Shown here in pieces: positions 17,038-25,372 of a stretch of DNA of 64,000 nucleotides. Source of the stretch: JADJPF01 sp964492845 (GTDB lineage Bacteria; Acidobacteriota; Blastocatellia; Chloracidobacteriales; JADJPF01); the NCBI GenBank assembly GCA_964492845.1, contig CAZBMZ010000002.1, positions 62,001 through 126,000 on the forward strand, written 5' to 3'. A program made the translations under genes and the position numbers. The notes beneath the pieces were generated by a model, which saw only the letters and a program-made list of their open reading frames with translations, was not told the DNA's origin and searched no databases. The number at the start of each line of letters is the position of its first letter. The stretch's first letter is position 1.

Positions 17038-18318
17038 CTATTTTGATTTACTAATCTTTAATCTCAAAGTACAACCACGTTCAAAACCAAATTCAGTTAG
17101 TTCAGGGGGTTGTTGTAATGTCCCAAACACTGAACCATTCTTACCAACAATTAGTCGTTTAGTACCAACAATACTTGGAGAAGAACCATTTTCAGAAAAA
17201 CAACCGTGAATGATTATTTCTCCAGAACCAGCAATGTTACAACCGTTTAATATTCCATTAGGCCCGATAGTTAATTGAGCATCATTACCTAATGTAATTG
17301 AGCATTTTTCAAATCTACTTTCAATTTCCACCAATGATTTTTCACCAAATTCTAATGTTGCATTACGAAGGACATCACCTTTACCAAAAAAGCGTTTTGT
17401 TTGGTCTTGAGAAGTGGCAACAACAGCAGGAGCAGCAGCAGCGGCAGGAGCAGCAGCGGCAGGTTCTCCACTCTTAAGACGTTTATAATACTGAACTATC
17501 TCAGTGCCTTTTATTTTAATTTGACCATTAGCTTCAGGAGAGAAATCAACCCAATCTGCTATAACTTCTGCTAATTGCTCAGGATTTATATCTATTCCAG
17601 CAAGTTTGGCCCCTGTTAATTTAGCACCAGCTAATTTAGCATTTTTTAGGTTAGAATGTCGTAAGTCTGCATCTACAAAATTAGCTCTAGCCAAAGAAGC
17701 ATTTTCTAAATTAGCTCCTTCTAAAATTGCTCTAGCTAAATTTACTCCTTCACTATAAGCACCTCGCAAATTAGCTTCTTTTAAGTTAGCTTCTGTTAAA
17801 TCAGACTCTTCTAAGTTAACTTTTTCCATTTTTGCATATTGCAGATCAGCTTTAATTAATTTGGCTCCACCTAAATAAGTCTCGCGTAAATCTGCATTAG
17901 TTAACTGAGCAGATTCTAGTATTGCTCCACCTAGATTAGCTAGTTCTAATTGAGCATAATTAAGGCGCGCTCCTTTTAATTTGGCTCCTTCAAAAGTAGC
18001 TCCCTCTAAGTTAGCTCTACTTAAATCAGCAGATTGAAGTATTGCACCTTCTAGATTAGCTCCTTCTAAGTCAGCTTTTTGTAGGTTAGCCCCTTCTAAA
18101 TCGGTACGCACTAAGTATGCGTCTCGTAGATTAGCACTAGAAAGGTTACAGCGTTTGAGGTTACTTTCTTCTAAATTAACCCCTTCTAAGTCAGCACGCC
18201 GTAAATTAGCCCCTTCTAAATTAGCTTGATTAAGTGCAATATCACGTAAATCTGCTCTTTCAAGACTTTCACCTTTTTTAATTTTTTCTAAAACTTCCTC
18301 TCTCGAATAATCAGCCAT
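17038..18318 (-). CDS. Pentapeptide-repeat protein fused to a bactofilin-like beta-helix
   Basis: The protein has 426 residues. Residues about 20-245 are some 45 tandem A(N/D)LxG-type pentapeptides (QANLEGANLRRADLEGVNL and so on), which form a square right-handed beta-helix. An Ala/Pro linker (about 285-302) leads to a C-terminal segment (about 310-426) with bactofilin-style spacing (SLVEIESRFEKCSITLGND, GSGEIIIHGCF, RLIVGKNGSVFGTL). Both halves are stacking beta-helices, so the protein could join or cap a bactofilin filament. That fusion is unusual in my experience. It sits between the HhH protein and the bactofilin gene in one operon. Confidence 0.88.
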   Translation of the reverse strand: MADYSREEVLEKIKKGESLERADLRDIALNQANLEGANLRRADLEGVNLEESNLKRCNLSSANLRDAYLVRTDLEGANLQKADLEGANLEGAILQSADLSRANLEGATFEGAKLKGARLNYAQLELANLGGAILESAQLTNADLRETYLGGAKLIKADLQYAKMEKVNLEESDLTEANLKEANLRGAYSEGVNLARAILEGANLENASLARANFVDADLRHSNLKNAKLAGAKLTGAKLAGIDINPEQLAEVIADWVDFSPEANGQIKIKGTEIVQYYKRLKSGEPAAAAPAAAAAPAVVATSQDQTKRFFGKGDVLRNATLEFGEKSLVEIESRFEKCSITLGNDAQLTIGPNGILNGCNIAGSGEIIIHGCFSENGSSPSIVGTKRLIVGKNGSVFGTLQQPPELTEFGFERGCTLRLKISKSK

Positions 18319-18375
18319 AAAATGTCTTTGCCTTTCTGCTCTTGTGCTTTAGGTTAGTTACGGTTGTTGATTTTC

Positions 18376-19842
18376 TTACATGCCCATACCCGCCGAGCTT
18401 TCAATATATTCTTCTAATCTTTGTATACGGCGTTCAAAGGAAAGCTTTTGAATTTCATTGACTAAATCTAATTCTCCCATTTCTGCCAACACTACATTAA
18501 TTTGTAAAACGCAGGCTTGTCGGTTTTGTCTAAACTTACGTTTATCTGCTGCTAGTGCTGGGTTAGACCATTCCTGAGCAGATGCCCGTTCAAAGCCTTC
18601 ATGTTGACGTTTTAGCTCTATTACTAATTCTGCCAATTTAGAACGGTACCCTGACTGGGCTACATCTCTAGGTGTTCCTTCTAGTTCTTCACGGTATTCT
18701 TGGAATTTATTGCAAATACGTTCACATAACCAAATGGGAATACCTGTAGCGGCAGCCAAATCTTCTTTCTTTGCTAAAAATAATGTATCTAAAGATGTTA
18801 AACCCGCACCATATAGTTTTTCAAAAGTAACACGTCCTAAATCTGGTACTTGTTTAAGTAGTGAATTAATAATAATACCTTCTCTTTGTTGCTCTTCTTC
18901 ACCTATAACAAAGGTTTGAGGCATTATTTCAATTAATTCTTCATAGCTAGCTAAGATTAAATCTCTAATTTCCCCTGTTAGTGTACGTTCTTCACTAGTT
19001 TGAGCTAAAGATAATGCTTCATCAAAATCTAGCATTCTTTTTGCTGCTGTAGCTAACTCCATATTTTCTGCTGCACGGCCAATACTACGCATTGCAGGTC
19101 GACAAATCTCTATCCATTCTTTTGTAGCTGTACCGCGTTTAAGCTCAAAGACAAAGTTTTTAACTGGTCGGGCATAGTTGGCAGCAATCTTAGCAAACAA
19201 ATCTTGTATAGCTGCTTCATCATGCTTAACTTCTCCTACCTCAGCACTTTGATCAGAAGAGAAAGAAGTAGCACTAAAAGCTGCATCAAAAGCTTCATCA
19301 AAATCATCCACAACTTCATCAAGAAAGCTCATTTCTGATAAAGGATTAGATGTTTGTGAATGTTCAACAACGCGAACTTCTTGTTTAACAACAACATCTG
19401 CCGCAGGGCTGCTAGCAAATTCTTGTGCAGGGGTATAATTAAGACCTACACCAGGTTTATAAGTGTCCTTATTTGAAAATGGGTCTGCTGCTGGCTCAAA
19501 CCCGCTATTAGAAAATCCCGAAGAAACAGGCCGACTTTCTGGCACACGAGGCGTTTCAACAGGAGTTGGTACTATAACAGGTGGGATTTGAGGTGCTTGA
19601 TAAGAGGGAGCAGGACGCACTTCCGCTTTTGGCGGTTCCACCACAGTAACAGGCTTAGGCTGGTAGGGTTCTGGTGAATACTTATTATAAGCCTGCGGTT
19701 CTACTACAGGCTTAGGTGGGCTAACAGGTTTTACAGGTTCTGGAGGCTTAGGTACTTCAACTTGTTTTACGGGTTCCGGCTGTTTAGTTTCTTCGTCACT
19801 TTGCCCCCAGAGTGACTTAAAAATATTCTTTAAAATTCCCAT
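18376..19842 (-). CDS. Proline-rich protein with amphipathic N-helix and C-terminal helical/HhH-like domain
   Basis: The protein has 488 residues from the ATG at 19842, which follows AGGAG (19848-19852) with 5-base spacing; a GTG at 19866 is in frame but less well placed. Residues 2-13 (GILKNIFKSLWG) form an amphipathic helix like that of the protein at 15112. A Pro/Val/Lys linker runs to about 110, then an acidic low-complexity part to 205. The C-terminal 280 residues are helical and include a probable helix-hairpin-helix (LYGAGLTSLDTLFLAKKEDL, ATGIP). The family is not recognised. It leads the operon with the pentapeptide/bactofilin fusion (57-base gap) and bactofilin. Confidence 0.8.
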   Translation of the reverse strand: MGILKNIFKSLWGQSDEETKQPEPVKQVEVPKPPEPVKPVSPPKPVVEPQAYNKYSPEPYQPKPVTVVEPPKAEVRPAPSYQAPQIPPVIVPTPVETPRVPESRPVSSGFSNSGFEPAADPFSNKDTYKPGVGLNYTPAQEFASSPAADVVVKQEVRVVEHSQTSNPLSEMSFLDEVVDDFDEAFDAAFSATSFSSDQSAEVGEVKHDEAAIQDLFAKIAANYARPVKNFVFELKRGTATKEWIEICRPAMRSIGRAAENMELATAAKRMLDFDEALSLAQTSEERTLTGEIRDLILASYEELIEIMPQTFVIGEEEQQREGIIINSLLKQVPDLGRVTFEKLYGAGLTSLDTLFLAKKEDLAAATGIPIWLCERICNKFQEYREELEGTPRDVAQSGYRSKLAELVIELKRQHEGFERASAQEWSNPALAADKRKFRQNRQACVLQINVVLAEMGELDLVNEIQKLSFERRIQRLEEYIESSAGMGM

Positions 19843-20088
19843 ACCATCTCCTGTGGGTTGGGTCACTCTTAAATTTAATCTAATTAATCTAAAAAGTGCT
19901 TTTTGAACTACAACATAACTTATAACTTTATATTTTTAAGGATTTTATAAAGATACTAAACTTTACTAAATCTTAATTATATGAGTCATAAATTTTAGTA
20001 AAAAACTAACTGCTGCCAATTATAACATGAACAACAGTTAAGAACTTTATTTAAGCTAGAAAGAACTTAAAACTAATAATTTTTGGTT

Positions 20089-20820
20089 TTATTTTGCTAA
20101 AACCACTTTTTCAAGAAAACCGCTTATTACTGTTACTGCTTCTGGGCTTTCTTGAAGACTATTACAAATGTTTTCAAATTCTTTATTATCAACATAATCA
20201 TATTGATAAAATTCTAGACGCTCTTTTAGTTCTAGTTTGTCCATATCAGCATGAAACTGTACACCATAAATAGGACAATCTATTACTTTTATTGCTTGGT
20301 AAGGCGATAGTACAGAATAAGCTAATGGCTCAATATTATCTGGCAACTTAACCACATGATCTTTATGACCAGATTGAGCCGTAAATTTTGTTGGTAGCTT
20401 ACTAAAAAGTAGATCTTCTTTTCCTTGAGGGGTTAAATGGACTTCTATTGATCCCATCTCTTTGCGTGAAACATCAGAAATTACCTCTCCCCCAAATACT
20501 TTAGCTACCATCTGATGTCCCCAACAAGATCCAAACAGGGGCATTTTAACCGCTGCAATCTGTTGAATCAACTCAATAATGGAGTTAGACCAGGGAAAAC
20601 TATCAAGTACAGATGTATCAGAGCCTCCAATAATTACTGCGTCAACATTTTCTAATAAAGAATTGTTTATTGTTGTATAAAAAGGGCTAACTGAATGTAT
20701 TTGCTCTCTTGATAAATTGCTATATTGGGTAATACATTTTATTTCATGCTCAACCATTGGTAAGTCAGAACGTGGTTGAACTAGCAAAACCGATATTTCA
20801 GCAAGTTGTTTTTTAGCCAT
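20089..20820 (-). CDS. Class I glutamine amidotransferase-like protein (GMP-synthase GATase type)
   Basis: The protein has 243 residues. The nucleophile elbow is FGSCWGHQ with Cys99, and the histidine strand is YGVQFHAD with His190. In active class I amidotransferases this is normally followed by Pro-Glu; here it reads Ala-Asp, so the third triad residue is Asp192 instead of Glu. A free-standing GATase of this type often works as a gamma-glutamyl or peptide hydrolase, or delivers ammonia to a partner; no synthetase partner is adjacent. No ribosome site is clear before the ATG. It is monocistronic. Confidence 0.82.
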   Translation of the reverse strand: MAKKQLAEISVLLVQPRSDLPMVEHEIKCITQYSNLSREQIHSVSPFYTTINNSLLENVDAVIIGGSDTSVLDSFPWSNSIIELIQQIAAVKMPLFGSCWGHQMVAKVFGGEVISDVSRKEMGSIEVHLTPQGKEDLLFSKLPTKFTAQSGHKDHVVKLPDNIEPLAYSVLSPYQAIKVIDCPIYGVQFHADMDKLELKERLEFYQYDYVDNKEFENICNSLQESPEAVTVISGFLEKVVLAK

Positions 20821-21179
20821 TAATCAGAACTGTACTTACTTACAAAAATTTTTGCAAGTATCCCCTTCAATTTATAGTAAGTTTAGTATTAAATCTTAAG
20901 AATTTCCTTTTCTAACAAAGAAATACTAAAACCTTTTTGTCTTACTTTTGTTTTATAAATCTATAAAACTAGTTGACTTAATTCTCTACACTAGAGATAG
21001 AAGTTTTTAGATAATATTGTGTTGATGCAACTAGAATGTTTATATTTTTTGAATTTTAGAATCTTAAAATGTACAAATTACCACTTACTATAGAAGGTTC
21101 TGACTTTCTGATCAATATAGAATTGTCTAATTAGTGGTTATTGTAGCAAAAGTTTATTTCTAACAAAGGGGTTTTCTTT
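20821..21179. other. Divergent intergenic region with AT-rich palindrome
   Basis: About 360 bases between the amidotransferase (minus) and CPBP protease (plus). It holds a perfect palindrome GTTTTATA-AATC-TATAAAAC (20950-20969), immediately followed by TTGACT (20973-20978), a possible -35 element for the plus strand; the -10 match 17 bases on is weak. No open frame of note. Confidence 0.35.
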
Positions 21180-22172
21180 ATGAAACTAACAGAATTACTT
21201 GCTGGAAAATACCAGATTTTTATAGCCATTTCTTTAGCTTTTATCTTTGTTATTATAGGTAGTGTCTTAGCTTATTATAATGGTCTGAGAGATTTAGCTT
21301 TAATAACAACCGTTATTACTTTTACAGTCTTAATTACTGGTTATACTCTACTTTCTGTTGAAATGGTTAGGCAGAGACTAGAAAAATTTTTTGTTAATAA
21401 TACTTATACTTTGTGGGTAGTAATAGTTTTATTTTGCTTAGTATATTTTATTTATGCTTTAGGTAACCAAGCATTTAGCTTAAAAGGTACTGGTAAGCTA
21501 ATTTTATTTTTAAGTCTTCCAACATTAGTTATTTTTTTAGCTAATCAAAAAAGAAATAATAAGTGGATTTTTTACTTGGTTGCTATTTTGTTAATTTGGC
21601 TTCCTTTTGATTTTCGCTGGCTAGGGGGAATTTGGACTGGAAAAGTTGTATATGCTTTTAATGTACTGGTTGCTTTTAATTTAGCCATTATTTTATTTGC
21701 TGTTTACTCTCAAGTTAAAGACGTTGGATATGATTTAGTATTTAATAAATCTATTATTTACCATGCTTTAGTAAACTTTTTCTTTTTTGCTGTAATTGCT
21801 ATTCCTCTAGGCTTAGGTATTAATTTCCTTGCTTTTGCTCCACGTAATCAAGGATTTATCCCAGTATTTTTAACTGCTTTAGGAATTTTTCTTTTTACCG
21901 CACTACCAGAAGAATTACTATTTCGTGGACTTATGCAAAATATATTAGGTAAATGGCTTAGTAGTGATACAAAAGCTTTGATTATTGCTTCTACATTGTT
22001 TGGTCTAGCTCATCTTAATAATGCTGCTTATCCACAAAATATTAAGTATTGTTTGCTAGCCACTATAGCAGGCATATTTTATGGTCGTGTTTATTTAGCA
22101 ACTAGGTCTATTTTAGCTGGAGCCATAACACATGCTTTAGTTGATGTAGTTTGGCATGAGCTTTTTAAGTAG
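21180..22172 (+). CDS. CPBP-family intramembrane metalloprotease (Abi/CAAX type)
   Basis: The protein has 330 residues with about eight hydrophobic helices. The CPBP signatures are present: PEELLFRG with Glu244-Glu245 and Arg249, FGLAHLNN with its metal-binding His, and AGAITHALVDVVWH as the last motif. Family members cleave within membranes; CAAX-type processing, bacteriocin immunity and sigma-regulator cleavage are known roles. The N-terminal 190 residues add helices beyond the ABI core. The ATG follows AAAGGGG. It lies upstream of an ECF sigma factor gene but 358 bases away, so a functional link is only possible. Confidence 0.9.
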   Translation: MKLTELLAGKYQIFIAISLAFIFVIIGSVLAYYNGLRDLALITTVITFTVLITGYTLLSVEMVRQRLEKFFVNNTYTLWVVIVLFCLVYFIYALGNQAFSLKGTGKLILFLSLPTLVIFLANQKRNNKWIFYLVAILLIWLPFDFRWLGGIWTGKVVYAFNVLVAFNLAIILFAVYSQVKDVGYDLVFNKSIIYHALVNFFFFAVIAIPLGLGINFLAFAPRNQGFIPVFLTALGIFLFTALPEELLFRGLMQNILGKWLSSDTKALIIASTLFGLAHLNNAAYPQNIKYCLLATIAGIFYGRVYLATRSILAGAITHALVDVVWHELFK

Positions 22173-22530
22173 GAAAAACGCACAAACATTTTTCCTTTGA
22201 TGTTTGAGCCGCTTTTCACGTTGTGAATTAATTACACGATATAGTGCAATAAAATTTATAAAAGTTGCGAAAAGGTGGACAAAGCATTTTTCCATTAGTC
22301 TGCAAAACCTATTGACTAAAATTTTTTCTCACCATAGCCATCCATAAACCATTGATAATAATATAGAAAAACAAAATTTAAGATCTTTTTGCAAAATATC
22401 CAATATTTTGGATATTTGTTGCACGCTATTTGCTAATACCAAAGAGCAGATAAAACAACCATTGATAATCAATCCCCTGCAACTATATGTAAAGCCGGGA
22501 CTTGTAGGGAAAAATTTGGAGGGAAAAGAT
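22173..22530. other. Intergenic region upstream of the sigma factor
   Basis: About 358 bases. Right after the CPBP stop there is a weak terminator-like stem AGGAAAAA / TTTTTCCT (22171-22178 with 22189-22196). A perfect palindrome lies at 22394-22417, listed separately. No additional gene is visible. Confidence 0.5.
22394..22417. promoter_or_regulatory. 10-bp palindrome upstream of the sigma factor gene
   Basis: AAATATCCAA-TATT-TTGGATATTT is a perfect 10-bp inverted repeat 113 bases upstream of the sigma factor ATG, with further partial symmetry outward (GCA...TGC). There is no T-run. It could be a repressor site or an RNA leader hairpin. Confidence 0.4.
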
Positions 22531-23133
22531 ATGACTACACAAACCATTAACTTAGGTTCTTTTGATAGCTTTTTACCTGCAGCTAAGGAAGCTGTTACAG
22601 AATCGTTTGAAGATTTATATACCAACCATTACCGACGTGTTTATAGCCTTTGCTTAAGAATGACCTCAAATGTTGCAGATGCTGAAGATTTAGCCCACGA
22701 TGTTTTTTTACAAGTACAAAGAAAATTAGCTAGTTTTCGTGGAGATTCAGCTTTTACCACTTGGCTACATCGCATTACCGTTAATCAAGTGCTTATGCAC
22801 TTTCGCAAAAAATCTGTTAGATCTGAACTAACTACTGAAGATGGTGAAATGCCTGAGCAAGTCGAACCACTAACAGTAAAAACCCAAACTACTCCAATGA
22901 TAGATCATCTAGCCATAGCAGCAGCGATTGAAAAACTTCCTCCAGGATATTGCAAAATCTTTTTACTACACGATGTTGAAGGCTATGAGCATGAAGAAAT
23001 TGCTAAATTATTAGGTATTAGTGCAGGCACTTCTAAATCACAATTACATAAAGCGCGTATGAGACTGCGTTCTCTCTTAAACAAACGCAACGAACCTCAA
23101 GAAGTAGATACAGATGAATTATTAGAGTTCTAA
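22531..23133 (+). CDS. ECF-type RNA polymerase sigma factor
   Basis: The protein has 200 residues. Region 2 spans about 28-95 (LYTNHYRRVYSLCLRMT, DAEDLAHDVFLQVQRKL, FTTWLHRITVN for -10 recognition) and region 4 about 130-185 (LPPGYCKIFLLHDVEGYEHE, then the HTH IAKLLGISAGTSKSQLHKAR). The start at 22531 is fixed by GGAGGG at 22518-22523; an open frame extending upstream to 22408 is non-coding. No anti-sigma factor gene follows, so control may be by other means, such as the upstream palindrome. Confidence 0.95.
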   Translation: MTTQTINLGSFDSFLPAAKEAVTESFEDLYTNHYRRVYSLCLRMTSNVADAEDLAHDVFLQVQRKLASFRGDSAFTTWLHRITVNQVLMHFRKKSVRSELTTEDGEMPEQVEPLTVKTQTTPMIDHLAIAAAIEKLPPGYCKIFLLHDVEGYEHEEIAKLLGISAGTSKSQLHKARMRLRSLLNKRNEPQEVDTDELLEF

Positions 23134-23177
23134 TCCTCCTCTTTTTTACAAGTCCCAAAATTTTTATCCAAAATGTG

Positions 23178-23214
23178 ATAAGCGTTCCAAAGAATTTTGG
23201 AACGCTTATTTTTT
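23178..23214 (+). terminator. Intrinsic terminator of the sigma factor gene
   Basis: A perfect 14-bp stem (23178-23191 with 23196-23209) and a 4-base loop are followed by a T-run to 23214. It separates the sigma factor from the convergent hydrolase gene. Confidence 0.93.
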
Positions 23215-23234
23215 GGCTTTAATAAAATAAGATT

Positions 23235-25172
23235 TTAGTTATGTGTCCAATATTCAACAGGACGGCTACCAAAACTATCTCCAGTATGTCCATTGTTAAA
23301 ATTTCTAGCTCCGGCTTGTGCTATGGCTGGGCCGTTGGCAATTTCACCAGGTCGAACCATTGCAACGTGTCCAATTCCTCCAGGGTTTTTCCAAAGTGCT
23401 ACAGTAGGCATACCTTGATTAGCTCTTGATTGGGCCTCTTCAGCCGAAATTTTACGCCAGCCTTGATTAGCTCCTGTGCCGCGCATCCAATCTACGGTTG
23501 CATTAGCGTCTAATTCACGACCATTAACCCAATGTGGTATTTCTGCGCCCATTGCCTTAGTTGCATCCCAAACATAAATATTGCAGTAAGTGTTTCCATT
23601 TCGTTGAGCATAACGAGGGTTATTAGCAACGGCTAATTGATTAAGCACTTGATCGTAATTGCTTGCACTTCTATTTCCTGCTTGGTTGGTAAGAGGTGGA
23701 TTTATAGGATTCCAAGCATCTGTGCGAGTTGTTCCTGGTGCGGGTGTTCTACCATCATAGCGACCTGGAGGAAGATTTGGCGCAGGCACAGATGGTGCAG
23801 AAGGTGTATTTTGTGAGCCTTGAGGTCTAGTTTCTGGTCTGCTAGCTGGTACAGACTCGCCACTAGTTTCGCCGCTAGGGATACGGACACTTTGACCAGA
23901 GAAAATTAAGTTTGGATTTTGAATTTGGGGATTAGCCGAAATAACATTGCTTAAACTTACACCATAACGTTGAGCAATCCCTGATAAAGTTTCACCAGAG
24001 CGTACAACGTGATTTCCAGATACATTGCTAGCCGTTGGGGAGTTTGCTCTTTGATCAGCACCACCTGGAATATTAATTTGTTGATTTGGGAAAATTAAAT
24101 TTGGATTTTGAATTTGAGGATTAGCAGAAATAACGCTACTTAAGCTTACTCCATGACTTTGGGCAATTTCTGATAAAGTATCACCCGGTTTAACTGTATA
24201 ACTACCATTATTTGCTTGACGAAATCCATCTATTTCTTGGACTTGCGGTCTAGAACTAATAGCACTTTGTCTTTCAGGTGTTTCAAGTGTTTCTGAAACA
24301 CCTGGATTAGCTGTTGGGTTATTGGCAACAGGAGTTGGAGTATTTGCCTTGCCACTAAAATATTGCTTAAAGCCTTCTGCACGTCTTAAAACGTCTGCTC
24401 CATAATTGTCTCCTGTTGTAGCAGAATCAGCCGAACGACCATTTCTTAAAGCTTTTTCTACTCCACCTATTCCAGCATTATAGGCAGCTAAGGCTTTTTG
24501 GTAATCTCCCTTAAAGTGATTTAAGTTTTGACGTAGCAAAGATGTTCCATAATCAATGTTTGAAGCAGGATTTAGACCATTTTGGTTATTTCTTAAAAAA
24601 GGCCCATGAAAACGATCGTCTATTTGCATTAAACCGTGTCCATGTCCACCATCTCCAATAATGTTACGTCCATTAGTTTCACGCGAGATTACACCAGTAA
24701 TAATTTCTGGTGGAATATTATATTTTTGTGAAGCAGCTAAAATTTCTTTTTGATATTGACCATAAGGTTGAGGAAGCGAAGCAGAAATAGAATCTTGCTG
24801 CGAAACTTTTGTACTAGCAGGACTCTCGGCCATCTCATTGCCTTTGGCTACTTTTATTCCATCCAAACTACCTGTTTGGCCTTTGGGCGTTGCTGTTGGC
24901 ATAGCTATGGAGTCTTCCATCACTCCTTTAGCTACGGGAATGCCTGCTAAACTGCCTGTTTGACTTTTAGCTTTAGGGAGATTTATTTCTTGACCAACTT
25001 GGATAATGTTAGGGTTTTGAATTTGAGGATTAGCTTTAATTAAAGCGTTAAGGCTTACGTTATTTTCCTTGGCGATAGCTGACATAGTATCACCTTGTTT
25101 TACAGTTTGTTGATTGCTACTTTGGGGACTAGATTGGATAGAATTATTGTCATTGTTTATTGAGTTGACCAT
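23235..25172 (-). CDS. Multi-domain peptidoglycan hydrolase: LysM, GH23-type lysozyme, two LysM, C-terminal Cys/His domain
   Basis: The protein has 645 residues. LysM1 is about 22-67. A lytic-transglycosylase/goose-lysozyme-like GH23 domain spans about 135-270, with catalytic Glu165 in ISRETNG, GHGHGLMQID and AAYNAGIGG. LysM2 (about 324-369) and LysM3 (about 387-432) are nearly identical, each containing NPQIQNPNLIF. The end (about 500-645) has Cys530 in TYCNIYVWD and His602 in GIGHVAMV, fitting an NlpC/P60- or CHAP-like peptidase. No signal peptide is present; the N-terminus is Asn/Ser/Gln-rich. Residues 71-123 hold two copies of a G-I-x-V-A-K motif also found in the GH19 protein at 52920. 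GAGGAGAAAATTTC precedes the ATG. Confidence 0.9.
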   Translation of the reverse strand: MVNSINNDNNSIQSSPQSSNQQTVKQGDTMSAIAKENNVSLNALIKANPQIQNPNIIQVGQEINLPKAKSQTGSLAGIPVAKGVMEDSIAMPTATPKGQTGSLDGIKVAKGNEMAESPASTKVSQQDSISASLPQPYGQYQKEILAASQKYNIPPEIITGVISRETNGRNIIGDGGHGHGLMQIDDRFHGPFLRNNQNGLNPASNIDYGTSLLRQNLNHFKGDYQKALAAYNAGIGGVEKALRNGRSADSATTGDNYGADVLRRAEGFKQYFSGKANTPTPVANNPTANPGVSETLETPERQSAISSRPQVQEIDGFRQANNGSYTVKPGDTLSEIAQSHGVSLSSVISANPQIQNPNLIFPNQQINIPGGADQRANSPTASNVSGNHVVRSGETLSGIAQRYGVSLSNVISANPQIQNPNLIFSGQSVRIPSGETSGESVPASRPETRPQGSQNTPSAPSVPAPNLPPGRYDGRTPAPGTTRTDAWNPINPPLTNQAGNRSASNYDQVLNQLAVANNPRYAQRNGNTYCNIYVWDATKAMGAEIPHWVNGRELDANATVDWMRGTGANQGWRKISAEEAQSRANQGMPTVALWKNPGGIGHVAMVRPGEIANGPAIAQAGARNFNNGHTGDSFGSRPVEYWTHN

Positions 25173-25372
25173 GAAATTTTCTCCTCAGATTTTTCTTGAT
25201 TTAGTCATTTAAATAGAGAAATTAAAAAAACTTCATAAAAGTTTTTGCAGAATAATTTCTGTTGGTAAACAAAATTTTATTTTAATAGGCTTAAAACAAT
25301 AGCTTTTGTTTTTAAGATTACACAAGTAAAATATAGGAAATTTAAAGAAAGAAAAGATTTTGGAATAATCAT

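Noticed and set aside
17600..18280. Dense short repeats across the pentapeptide gene that might be a satellite.
   Set aside because: The periodicity is the 15-base coding period of A(N/D)LxG pentapeptides with intact reading frame.
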